NCBI GenBank assembly: GCA_947460175.1
Contig: CANHGW010000021.1
Coordinates: 1-48,697, forward strand
Reading direction: 5' to 3'
From: Bacteroidota bacterium
GTDB taxonomy: Bacteria; Bacteroidota; Bacteroidia; Chitinophagales; Chitinophagaceae
Length of the DNA: 48,697 nucleotides
Shown: one piece after another, positions 1 through 8,719 of the stretch
How the letters are laid out: every line of letters starts with the position of its first letter
Position numbering within the stretch: the stretch's first letter is position 1
Program-made: the position numbers and the translations under genes
Notes under the pieces: generated by a model
Database searches by the model: none
Told to the model about the DNA's origin: nothing
The model's input: the letters and a program-made list of their open reading frames with translations, nothing else

Positions 1-3000
1 ATTCACAGTAATTGAAACTGTAGACGTGCTGCTACATGTACCATCAGAACCTGTTACAGTATATGTACTTGTACCTGTGGTGACTACAAATGGTGTAGCA
101 TCTGTTGGCGTGTTTGTTCCATCACTCCAAGCATACGATGTAGCACCACCACCTGTCAAGGTTAAATTATCACCTGAACATAAAGTAGTAGATGATGCAG
201 ATGCTGTTACTGTCGGTAACGCATTCACAGTTACAGAAGTAGTAGATGTTGCTGTACAGCCATTTGCATCGGTTACTTGAACAGTATAAGCTGTAGTAGA
301 TGCAGGAGTAATTGATGTAGAAGCAGAAGTAGAATTAGTAGGATCGTTCCATAAATATGTATATGTAGGAGGAGTAACTGGTACACCACCTGTAATATTA
401 ACAGTGTAATCTTCTGTTTCTCCGAAGGAAGACACCCCACAAGGAGCCATACCTGTAGTATAAGTTAATCGAACACGCATACGGGTATTTCCATTTAACG
501 CAGTCACTGGAACTGTGATAGGAACAGTAAATGTAGTCGTTCCAGTACCTGTAAATTCTTCGCCTGCATCTGTAAATAATCCATTTTGATTTAAATCAAT
601 CCAAACTTTACATTGGTCGCCGCTAAAGTAATTAGGACAGCCAACTGTAAGCGTACCTGGCGTACCAGCTACTACATTTGTACTGATTGCAGTAAAGTCA
701 CTATAAGTAGTAAGGCCGCAAACTGTAGTATTATTAATAGTCCCAAATGTTACATTATCGATAAATTCATCTCCTGCGCCACAACCTGTGGTAGCATCAG
801 CTGTACAATATGTTGCAGGTGGAGGAGGAGCTACAGAAACATCTATATTTCCTGTTTGTCCAGCGCATAGTGTACTTGGAGTAGATGATGCCGTCAATGC
901 AGGTACAGCAGATGCCAACGTAATTGTTGCTACTGAGGTAGCAGAACATCCATTCCCATCAGTACCTGTCACAGTATATGTAGTGGAACTAGAAGGATTC
1001 GCACTTACACTTGCACCAGTAGTGGCAGATAAGCCGGTAGAAGGAGTCCATGCATAGGTAGAGACGCCGCTTGCAGTTAAGGTTACTGCCGTTCCGCCTG
1101 GGTTACATATTAAACCTGTGGAAGGAGATAAGGTTACTGTAGGAAGTGAATTTACATTAATGGTAATGGTCGTTGAACAAGTGGTTCCGCAAGCATCTGA
1201 AACAGTGCATGTATACGTAGTGGTAACAGTTGGTGTAGCCACTGGATTTTCGATGTTTGTTGCACTCAACGATGCATCAGCAGTCCAAACGTATGTATAA
1301 GGTAATCCACCAGTTGTTGCACTTGCGGTCAATGTCGTATTGTTTCCTATACAAACAGCTGTTCCATTGGAAGAGATGATTGGACTACATACAATTGCAC
1401 CTGCTATATCGACCGATACTGTCGTTGTAGCAGTACAACCCGAATTGCTAGCAGTAACTGTATAAATCGTGTTAGAACCTGGATTGACTGTTTGTGGAGT
1501 GCCTGATAATGTTCCTGGCTCCCATGTAAAAGTAGAAGAAGGGAACGTTTGATTGATTTGAATGATTGGCTTGTTTGTTCCAATAGTTCCTGTTGCAGAC
1601 GCACAACCTGTACCAACGGCATTCGAGTTCACTGCTTGATTAGCGCCTGGTGTATATGCAGCAACAGCTGAAGTACCCAATATTGAATTTTCTTGGCACG
1701 TTTGAACTAATATATTAGAAATACCATCCCAAATAAATGAACCAGCATTAAATGTATGCGTATTTAATCCTAAAACTGGTGTAAATGTAGCCTGTGTAAA
1801 TACTAATGATGGTGGAGTTTCATAAGTGCTTGTTAAGGTAGAAGAAGCAGTTGCACCCAAACGAATTTCAAAATTAATTATTGTACCAGAGGTAGATGTA
1901 GTAGTAAAACCAAGTCCCGTAATAGGACCAGCAACTACTCCAGCTGCTGATAATTGGGCTGCTGTATAAATTATTTGATTTTTTATTTGTTGCCCAGCAC
2001 CAGCACCAGCTCTATATGGAGAACCAGTCGTAGAAAGTATAGCTGATTGAACGCCTACATTTGAAGTCGAACTTGTACTTGAGGCTGCTGTTAAAGTAGA
2101 ATTATTGCCACTACAAATGATTGCTGGAGAAGCATTTGCTACCAAATTTTGCGGTGTTAATACAACTGAAATGCTAGATGTAGCTGTATTGGTACAACCA
2201 TTGGCATCTGTACCAGTGACAGTATAGGTTGTGGTACCACTTGGATTAGCAGATACAGGCGAACCTGAAGATGGTGTTAATCCTGTAGTAGGAGACCAAG
2301 CATACGTATTTGCACCACCTGCAGTTAAGGTTACTGCCGTTCCACCTGGGTTACATATTAAGCCTGTGGAAGGAGATAAGGTTACTGTAGGAACTGAATT
2401 TACATTAATGGTAATGGTCGTTGAACAAGTGGTTCCGCAAGCATCAGAAACAGTGCATGTATACGTAGTGGTAACAGTTGGTGTAGCCACTGGATTTGCG
2501 ATGTTTGTTGCACTCAACGATGCATCAGCAGTCCAAACGTACGTAAAAGGTAATCCACCAATTGTTGCACTTGCCGTTAAGGTGGTATTCTTACCTAAAC
2601 AAATAGATGTTCCATTGGAAGAAGTGATTGGACTACATACAATTGCTCCTGCTATATTGACCGATACTGTCGTTGTGGTAGTACAACCCGAATTGCTAGC
2701 TGTAACTGTATAAATCGTGTTTGATCCCGGTGAGACGGTTTGTGGATTACCAACTAAACCACCTGGATTCCAAGTAAAGTTACCACTTGCAAGAGGAGTT
2801 AATACAGCAAACTGAATAATTGGTTTAGTGGCTACTGCTGTTCCAGTTAGACTTGAACAAGAAGTTGTGGACGTCTGCATACTTACGTTAGAAGCAGTGG
2901 CAGGAGTATAAGCTGAAACTGTTGAAGTACCTATAATACTATTTGTCTGACAAGTTTGTACCAAGATATTAGAAACTCCATCCCACGTAAATGAACCTGT

Positions 3001-6000
3001 ATTAAATGTATGCATATTTACACCTGCTACAGGTGTAAATGTAGCTTGAGTAAATACTAACGTTGTTGGCGAAGTTTCAAATGTAGTATTTAAAGAGGAA
3101 ACCGCACTTGAACCTATTCTAACTTCAAAATTAGCAAGTGTACCAGTAGAGGAAGTACATGTAAATCCAAGACCTTGAATTTGACCTGCAACCATACCTG
3201 CAGCAGTTAACTCAGCAACAGTGTAAAGCATTTGTGTTTTAATCTGATTCCCTGCACCATTCCCAGAACGGTATGGATTTCCATTATTACCTCCAATGGT
3301 TGTAGTCGCTGTACCAACGTTGGCACCACCAGGTATCCCTGCATAAGAAGTTAATATAGCATTACCTCCATTACATATAGAGGGTGGCGTAGCTGTTGCA
3401 GTTATATTTTGAGGTGCGCTTGCAACAGTAATCGAAGCAGTTCCAATATTCGTACATCCATTCGCATCGGTACCAATTACACTATATGTAGTAGTTGAAG
3501 AAGGTGATGCATTGACCGATGCTGTATTAGTAGCACTTAAACCGGCAGCAGGCAACCAAGCATAGGTAGTTAAACCTGAAGTAGCAGCTAAAACTACGGC
3601 TGTACCGCCTGGCGTACAATAACTACCTGAGGAAGGAGTTACAGTAACAGTAGGTAATGCATTCACTACAACCGTTAATTCATTGGAATAAGCTGTAGAT
3701 GGCCCACTGGAACAGGTTACGTTTAAACGATAGTAGTATACACCTGCAGTAGTAAGTGCACCTGAAGTATAAGAGGTGGTTGTAGCACCTGTACCACCAA
3801 CTACATTGGCAAAACCTACACCCCCACCTGAAGTAGACACTTCCCATTGATATGATAAGCCCGCACCAGGTGATGTAGCGCCAACCGATGACATAGTAGC
3901 GGTTTGTCCCACACACTTAGTTTGAGTATTAGGTGAAATAGTTCCTCCAGCTACTGATGCACATCCATCAATTTTGTATGCACCTATATCATTATCGGGC
4001 GTACGATTTGCACAATCCAAATCTGTAGTAATATAAACGGGTGGCGCTTGACCTGTTCCGTTTAAACCAGAGGCTGTGATATGGAGGTCTGAGGTATTAG
4101 AAGAATAACCTGGATTAATTTCAAGAGAGGCAGCTTCCATTCCAGCTGGAGTTACCATTGCAGCAGCCCATAATGCTTTTGTATTGTAAGTTGTTGCATT
4201 GCCAATACCCATAAAACCTGACACACCAATATCATTAGCAACAAAAAAATCATTGTTATCGGAAGAAGTACCTGCAGTTCCTAAGGCAGTAGCTGATGTT
4301 GAATATATGCATGAGTGTTTAGCAGTAACACCCTGCGCTGCCGTAAAGTTGGCAAAGATGTTGTTTGCTAATTTAAATACTGGGCCACTTGAAGTAGCTA
4401 TCTCAAAACAAGTACTGCTTATATTTGGGCTAGCACTTCCATCTATACTTACATTATTGTTGTATACTTCATATCCTTGCGTAGTTAAACCTCCTGTACC
4501 TGCAATAAAGATACCTTTAATAGTACGTGTTGCTGAAGCTAAACTGGTATAAGAAGATAAAATTTCAGAAACTGCATTGTTATAAATTCTTAAGGTATGA
4601 GTTCCTGTTGTTGTATGTGAAGCCCTGATACCTGCCAAAGCAGTAGTAGCAGTAGTGCTAATGTTTCTTATAGTTTGAACCTTATTATTGTAAACTTCAC
4701 TTGTGCCCTGAAAAAGAACAACGTTTATTCCGTCTGCTGCTACAGAACCATTTACAGTAACATTGCGGACACTATTATTATATATTTTTACACCACTTTG
4801 GTTAGTGGCTTGTATACCATAAGATGCCGTTGTTGCATTTCCAATATCATTTGCCACAGCTGGGTCACCAATAGTATTAAAATTTGTACACAAGGTTGTA
4901 CCAATTTCGCAACCTATATCTGGAAACGTTGCATTACCTCCTAATGAAATCCCTTTTTGGGTATTTTTGATAGTTAAATTCTTATACTTGTTAGTTGAGT
5001 TAGCACCTGCAGCAGATGTAGGTATAGTAGCTGTACCCTGATCAATTGCCATTGTACTTGTATTTGTACGATCAAGGGTAATCGTTAAGTTTGTAAAATT
5101 ATTATTCGTAGCACCATCAATAGCTCCACAGTTCTGTACTGCTAGTCCTCTATCTACACGTGTTGGAGTACCCGTATTAGACCCAAAAGCAATACCCGTT
5201 AAAGCAATAAGTTTGATGTTATTGATATTAAGATAGTCTGTTCCAAACAAACCGAGAATTGGCTCTGCGGTAGTGGCAAAGGATAACCCAGCAGCAGATC
5301 CATTATTCCAACTTCCCGCTGTTGCGCCCGCATATCTTAATTCAGCATTATTACCTGCAAGAGTTATCGTATTTGTAACCGAAGTACCCGTAACTGGTCC
5401 AAAAACGACTGGAAAGATTTCATTCCCGCCTGCCACTTTATCAATATAGGTAGCATCTGTAAGGTTTAGCGTAATAGCACCTGCTACCCCGCGATGATTC
5501 ACATCAGCAACAGCTTCCGTTAAAGTAGTATAAGTTTGTCCTACTCCTACATTGTAAGTACCTGCCGCTAAAGGGGTAGGTGCGCCTGGCGTAAAACGGT
5601 AGTTTAATGTAGGAAATTGCCCACTATTTAACGTACCATTACCCACACGACTTGAACCAGAAACTGCATCTATAAAATTCCCAGGTCCTCCCGTTAAATT
5701 CTCAATCCCTATAGAAGCGGATTCGGAAATTGAAGCTGCTGTTAAAAGCCCTGTTGGTGTTCCATACCAAAATTCAATGACATTGGTACCTTCATATAAT
5801 TTAACCTGATAACTAATAGTACGTGCAGTAACACCTGTCCAATAACTTGGGCCTACCCATTGTACTGTAAATACTTGGTTAGGTGACGCGCCTGTGGTTG
5901 TAAATTGTACAGAGGTAGGAAACATATCATCAAACCACGGAGCCACTGTACCTTGAGGAGTAGTTGTAGTAAATACGGCAGTATTGCCATTAAACGCTAC

Positions 6001-6264
6001 TGCCGTTCCAAAATTTATATACCCATTACTATTAATATTACAAGTAGTGTATCCTACACCTAGATAATTAAACGTAAATGGAATAGTAGCAGCAAAGTTA
6101 CCATTGTCTGCCTGAGCAGCAGTGGCTACAGTACCACTTATAGGAGCATAAGTCCCTGTAAACGTAGAACGAGTCATGGCTACCTGCGCACTCACCTGCC
6201 CGAAACTGAGAAAAAAAGCTGACAACAAAACAATAAGTTTTGGAATAAAGTTTGAAAAATCCAT
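1..6264 (-). CDS. Giant secreted multi-domain adhesin, 3' end outside window (partial)
   Basis: The frame is open from ATG 6264 to the left edge: 2088 codons with no stop at any of the lines I checked. Residues 1-24 look like a signal peptide (hydrophobic LIVLLSAFFLSF, then VSAQ). Residues ~25-218 form a Thr/Gly-rich beta-sandwich region with NINSNGYINFG and IGIENLTGG motifs, typical of surface proteins of this phylum. Residues ~220-755 have recurring short strands with Asn turns (YNNNV, IYNNAV, ANNIF), as in a right-handed beta-helix. Residues ~768-2088 are PKD/Ig-like modules with the recurring signature YTVTGTDANGC, plus a GEVED-type segment near residues 1820-1945 ending FGETEDYTV. A 416-420-residue unit is repeated (see repeats). 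The C-terminus is off the window, so a T9SS sorting domain is expected but not seen. Role inferred: cell-surface adhesion or gliding. No adhesion target can be named. Confidence 0.88.
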   Translation of the reverse strand, partial: MDFSNFIPKLIVLLSAFFLSFGQVSAQVAMTRSTFTGTYAPISGTVATAAQADNGNFAATIPFTFNYLGVGYTTCNINSNGYINFGTAVAFNGNTAVFTTTTPQGTVAPWFDDMFPTSVQFTTTGASPNQVFTVQWVGPSYWTGVTARTISYQVKLYEGTNVIEFWYGTPTGLLTAASISESASIGIENLTGGPGNFIDAVSGSSRVGNGTLNSGQFPTLNYRFTPGAPTPLAAGTYNVGVGQTYTTLTEAVADVNHRGVAGAITLNLTDATYIDKVAGGNEIFPVVFGPVTGTSVTNTITLAGNNAELRYAGATAGSWNNGSAAGLSFATTAEPILGLFGTDYLNINNIKLIALTGIAFGSNTGTPTRVDRGLAVQNCGAIDGATNNNFTNLTITLDRTNTSTMAIDQGTATIPTSAAGANSTNKYKNLTIKNTQKGISLGGNATFPDIGCEIGTTLCTNFNTIGDPAVANDIGNATTASYGIQATNQSGVKIYNNSVRNVTVNGSVAADGINVVLFQGTSEVYNNKVQTIRNISTTATTALAGIRASHTTTGTHTLRIYNNAVSEILSSYTSLASATRTIKGIFIAGTGGLTTQGYEVYNNNVSIDGSASPNISSTCFEIATSSGPVFKLANNIFANFTAAQGVTAKHSCIYSTSATALGTAGTSSDNNDFFVANDIGVSGFMGIGNATTYNTKALWAAAMVTPAGMEAASLEINPGYSSNTSDLHITASGLNGTGQAPPVYITTDLDCANRTPDNDIGAYKIDGCASVAGGTISPNTQTKCVGQTATMSSVGATSPGAGLSYQWEVSTSGGGVGFANVVGGTGATTTSYTSGALTTAGVYYYRLNVTCSSGPSTAYSNELTVVVNALPTVTVTPSSGSYCTPGGTAVVLAATSGLTTYAWLPAAGLSATNTASVNASPSSTTTYSVIGTDANGCTNIGTASITVASAPQNITATATPPSICNGGNAILTSYAGIPGGANVGTATTTIGGNNGNPYRSGNGAGNQIKTQMLYTVAELTAAGMVAGQIQGLGFTCTSSTGTLANFEVRIGSSAVSSLNTTFETSPTTLVFTQATFTPVAGVNMHTFNTGSFTWDGVSNILVQTCQTNSIIGTSTVSAYTPATASNVSMQTSTTSCSSLTGTAVATKPIIQFAVLTPLASGNFTWNPGGLVGNPQTVSPGSNTIYTVTASNSGCTTTTTVSVNIAGAIVCSPITSSNGTSICLGKNTTLTASATIGGLPFTYVWTADASLSATNIANPVATPTVTTTYTCTVSDACGTTCSTTITINVNSVPTVTLSPSTGLICNPGGTAVTLTAGGANTYAWSPTTGLTPSSGSPVSANPSGTTTYTVTGTDANGCTNTATSSISVVLTPQNLVANASPAIICSGNNSTLTAASSTSSTSNVGVQSAILSTTGSPYRAGAGAGQQIKNQIIYTAAQLSAAGVVAGPITGLGFTTTSTSGTIINFEIRLGATASSTLTSTYETPPSLVFTQATFTPVLGLNTHTFNAGSFIWDGISNILVQTCQENSILGTSAVAAYTPGANQAVNSNAVGTGCASATGTIGTNKPIIQINQTFPSSTFTWEPGTLSGTPQTVNPGSNTIYTVTASNSGCTATTTVSVDIAGAIVCSPIISSNGTAVCIGNNTTLTASATTGGLPYTYVWTADASLSATNIENPVATPTVTTTYTCTVSDACGTTCSTTITINVNSLPTVTLSPSTGLICNPGGTAVTLTASGVSTYAWTPSTGLSATTGASVSANPSSSTTYTVTGTDGNGCSATSVATITLASAVPALTASSTPSTLCAGQTGNIDVSVAPPPPATYCTADATTGCGAGDEFIDNVTFGTINNTTVCGLTTYSDFTAISTNVVAGTPGTLTVGCPNYFSGDQCKVWIDLNQNGLFTDAGEEFTGTGTTTFTVPITVPVTALNGNTRMRVRLTYTTGMAPCGVSSFGETEDYTVNITGGVPVTPPTYTYLWNDPTNSTSASTSITPASTTAYTVQVTDANGCTATSTTSVTVNALPTVTASASSTTLCSGDNLTLTGGGATSYAWSDGTNTPTDATPFVVTTGTSTYTVTGSDGTCSSTSTVSITVN
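971..2218 (-). repeat. Adhesin internal repeat unit A (1248 bp, 416 codons)
   Basis: This unit runs from one YTV landmark (plus-strand acagtat at 971) to the next (2219). It contains two Ig-like modules and one domain with the ITGLGF and HTFNAGSFIWDGISNILVQT motifs. Positions 1076 to about 1480 match 2324 to about 2728 at a constant offset of 1248 bp, with identical stretches of about 50 bases. The boundaries are arbitrary because any point of the period could be chosen. Confidence 0.85.
2219..3478 (-). repeat. Adhesin internal repeat unit B (1260 bp), with a partial third copy to about 3660
   Basis: Same module order as unit A, but 12 bp longer. Its sub-domain reads IQGLGFTCTSS and HTFNTGSFTWDGVSN, clearly homologous to but diverged from unit A. 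The region from 3479 to about 3660 begins another copy (NGCTN, then a Tyr-Ala-Trp strand and GGTAV). After that point the protein changes to a different module, so the array is two full units plus one partial unit. Confidence 0.82.
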
Positions 6265-6284
6265 ATTATTTGTTTTTATTTTTT

Positions 6285-6491
6285 TCATAAAGTTTGATAT
6301 TGCAATAGATTATAAACAGATTCAAGTCCACCTTTATACAAACTGCTTACACAAGTTGTAGTATTGGAACAAGTCGTTGCATTCACATCCAAACTCAGTA
6401 AAGAGCTCAACAAAAATGCAAGAACAAAAGCAAGTGACCTCATTGCAGAGAGAGCCCTGCCTAGTTTTGTTTTGTTTATTTTTTTAATCAT
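6285..6491 (-). CDS. Small putative secreted protein (68 aa), unknown function
   Basis: This short ORF sits 20 bp upstream of the giant adhesin on the same strand. Residues 1-38 look like a signal peptide: a Lys/Arg-rich start, then the hydrophobic core LAFVLAFLLSSLLSL, and VNA as a plausible cleavage site. That leaves about 30 mature residues with two cysteines spaced CSNTTTC. I do not recognise the family. It could be a small exported peptide co-transcribed with the adhesin, or the remnant of a former N-terminus cut short by a stop. I could not identify a good ribosome-binding site, which is normal in this phylum, and I found no TAnnTTTG promoter upstream. Confidence 0.45.
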   Translation of the reverse strand: MIKKINKTKLGRALSAMRSLAFVLAFLLSSLLSLDVNATTCSNTTTCVSSLYKGGLESVYNLLQYQTL

Positions 6492-6926
6492 GTTTAAAAT
6501 TTAAATGGTTAATTAATTAGATTTGTTTTATTTTTTTGGCACAATTGTTGATGCCAGGCGGGGGGGCGATTGTTTTGTTGATTTTTCATGTTTTTTGTTT
6601 GTTTTATTAGGGTTTAAAAAATTGTTAATTCTATACTTGCGAAACTCTTTGTTATCAATATGTTTAGCCTTTTTTATTATCAATTATTTAATGTTAACTT
6701 AATAATATGCTAATGGCTTTTCAATTGAAAAATCAAGTTATTCATTAATTCTAAAAAAACAAATTATTATTCTACTTTTTTTTTCACATATTTTTTTAAG
6801 CCGATTATAGAAAAGTTGAAAAAAAAAAAAATAAGCAAGTGTATACAGCTAGTTTGTGAATCACACAAAAACAAAAGAGGCTGCCCTTTTGAGACAGCCT
6901 CTTATTAAATGTTATAGGATAACGTT
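6492..6926. other. 435-bp AT-rich intergenic region
   Basis: No convincing gene. It contains the polysaccharide-operon terminator (6875-6903), an A13 run (6819-6831), and a G7 run (6560-6566) beside an imperfect dyad TGGCA-N10-TGCCA (about 6537-6556). I found no match to TAnnTTTG on the minus strand, so the promoter of the short ORF and adhesin is unidentified. Confidence 0.6.
6875..6903 (-). terminator. Intrinsic terminator of the polysaccharide operon
   Basis: A 9-bp perfect stem (AAGAGGCTG with CAGCCTCTT) closes an 11-nt loop. Read on the minus strand it is followed by the T-rich tract TTTGTTTTTGTGTG. It lies 23 bp beyond the stop of the last operon gene (6927). Confidence 0.82.
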
Positions 6927-7505
6927 CTAATGAAAAATGGTTTTGAATACAATTTTAATATAATGTATAACTGAGGGATTATTAATAAATCGCATATTTA
7001 AATTTATTTTCATAGGTAAGATGTTTTCAATATAGGTCTTCTCAGGATCTATACTTTTCCCTAATATTTCATTCTCATTTCGAAATTCAATAGAGGCCCA
7101 ATCGGTAATTCCTGGACGCACATTTAGTATTTTAAGTTGTTCTTCTGTATATAATTCGGTGTATTTTCTTACCTCAGGGCGAGGCCCTACTAAACTCATT
7201 TCGCCCATCAACACATTGATCAACTGTGGAAGTTCGTCGAGTTTATATTTACGAATAAATAAGCCCGCCCTTGTAATTCGACTATCACTCCCTCCTACTG
7301 TAAGCAATCCTGCTTTGTCGGCATCTGTACGCATGGATCGAAATTTAAATAATTTAAAATCACGTCCATATTGCCCTACTCTTGTTTGTCTGTAGAATAC
7401 ACTACCCGGAGAATCTAACTTAATCCAAATAGCAAGTAATAAAAAGAGTGGCGACAAAAGGATTAAACCAATCGTAGATGCAATTATATCTATCAATCGT
7501 ATCAT
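6927..7505 (-). CDS. Initiating sugar-phosphate transferase (monotopic phosphoglycosyl transferase, PglC/WcaJ family)
   Basis: At 192 aa this is the small, PglC-like form of the family. It transfers a sugar-1-phosphate from a nucleotide sugar to undecaprenyl phosphate at the inner membrane, the first committed step of repeat-unit assembly. Residues 5-28 form the hydrophobic re-entrant helix. KLFKFRSMRTDAD (51-63) and the catalytic Asp90-Glu91 pair in KLDELPQL are present, followed by EMSLVGPRPE (102-111). Its start overlaps the aminotransferase stop by 4 bp, and it is the last gene of the operon, directly before the terminator. The 4-bp-coupled aminotransferase and acetyltransferase upstream resemble the PglE-PglD-PglC neighbourhood, which suggests an amino sugar as first residue (inference). 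Confidence 0.92.
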   Translation of the reverse strand: MIRLIDIIASTIGLILLSPLFLLLAIWIKLDSPGSVFYRQTRVGQYGRDFKLFKFRSMRTDADKAGLLTVGGSDSRITRAGLFIRKYKLDELPQLINVLMGEMSLVGPRPEVRKYTELYTEEQLKILNVRPGITDWASIEFRNENEILGKSIDPEKTYIENILPMKINLNMRFINNPSVIHYIKIVFKTIFH

Positions 7506-8719
7506 GAAGCTATAACTTGTTGATATGCATTGTGTATGGAATCCACTATGTAATTGACCTGCTCTGTAGTCAGTTGAGGATAAATGGGCAACGAAATTTC
7601 ACAAGCAAAATTGGCGTATGTAGTCGGGTAGTCTTCCATTTTAAAACCTAAGTTTTTAAACAATGTAAGCATAGGCATTGGAATGAAATGCACATTGACA
7701 GCTACGCCCTCTTTGGCTATAAGGTCAATCATGAGATCACGTTGTGCTTCGGTAATATGATTAATCCGCAACGCATACAGATGATAGGACGATTGAATGC
7801 TCTCTGTGTCTTGTGGTGGTAATTTTGCCCAAGCAAACCTAGAAAACAATTGGGAGTATTGATTAAAGATACGTTTGCGTTCTTGGAGCAATTGAGTGTC
7901 GTATTTTTTTATTTGAGCTAAACCAATCGCAGCTAACACATCAGGCATATTAATTTTCATTCCCAGGTCTATAATGTCATAACGCCATCCGCCTGCCTTT
8001 GATTTAGTAAATGCATCTTTGGTTTGACCGTTCAACGTCATTAAACGTAAGTAAGCATACTCTTCGGCATTATCAAATGGTTGTGGCAGATTGATACAAA
8101 TAACACCCCCTTCTGCAGTGGTTACATTCTTCACTGCATGCAATGAAAATATTGTGATATCGGTCAGCTTACCAGTTTCAATTCCATCCACTTTTGCACC
8201 TATACTATGTGCTGCATCAGATATAACTAATATACGACCTAGTTTTTCTTGATTTTTGTGAGCTGATGCAAACATTGATTGAATTGCAGGATGTTTTACC
8301 AATTGATTGATTGCATGATAATCGCATGGCCAACCTGCTATGTCTACAGGCATGATTACTTTAGTATTCGCTGTTATTTTTTCTTTTATCTTATCGACAT
8401 CAATAGTAAAATCATCCTTGACATCCACCATCACTGGTGTAGCCCCACAATGCAATACAGCTAATGCAGTCGCACTGTAGGTATATGCCGGAATAATAAC
8501 TTCATCACCGGCTTTTACTCCAAACCATTTGAGCATGAGCATGGCTCCTGATGTCCAAGAATTTACACACAATGCATGTGATACTTGTGTGAGTTTACAG
8601 ACTTCTTCTTCAAGTGCTTTTACTTTTGGACCTGTTGTAATCCATCCTGATTCTAATGAAGCTACTACTTCATTGATGATGTCTTGATCTATATACGGGG
8701 GTGAAAAGGGTATGTTCAT
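7502..8719 (-). CDS. DegT/DnrJ/EryC1/StrS-family PLP aminotransferase
   Basis: 405 aa, full length for sugar 3- or 4-aminotransferases that act on nucleotide-linked keto-sugars using PLP and an amino donor, usually glutamate. Signatures: SGWITTGPKV (24-33), DEVIIPAYTYSATA (72-85), SDAAHS (167-172), and the PLP lysine Lys197 in FSLHAVKNVTTAEGG. The start overlaps the acetyltransferase stop by 4 bp, and the stop overlaps the phosphoglycosyl transferase start by 4 bp, so translation is probably coupled. The keto-sugar would need a 4,6-dehydratase (PglF/FlmA-like), and none is encoded in the window. The exact sugar is unknown. Confidence 0.92.
   Translation of the reverse strand: MNIPFSPPYIDQDIINEVVASLESGWITTGPKVKALEEEVCKLTQVSHALCVNSWTSGAMLMLKWFGVKAGDEVIIPAYTYSATALAVLHCGATPVMVDVKDDFTIDVDKIKEKITANTKVIMPVDIAGWPCDYHAINQLVKHPAIQSMFASAHKNQEKLGRILVISDAAHSIGAKVDGIETGKLTDITIFSLHAVKNVTTAEGGVICINLPQPFDNAEEYAYLRLMTLNGQTKDAFTKSKAGGWRYDIIDLGMKINMPDVLAAIGLAQIKKYDTQLLQERKRIFNQYSQLFSRFAWAKLPPQDTESIQSSYHLYALRINHITEAQRDLMIDLIAKEGVAVNVHFIPMPMLTLFKNLGFKMEDYPTTYANFACEISLPIYPQLTTEQVNYIVDSIHNAYQQVIAS

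Noticed and set aside
2231-2713. 160-codon plus-strand frame inside the adhesin (others at 26-280, 613-870, 788-1057, 4199-4552)
   Set aside because: Lies antisense to the adhesin repeats. Its low-complexity Val/Pro-rich sequence is what the Thr/Gly-rich repeat gives when read backwards, and it has no start region or family match.
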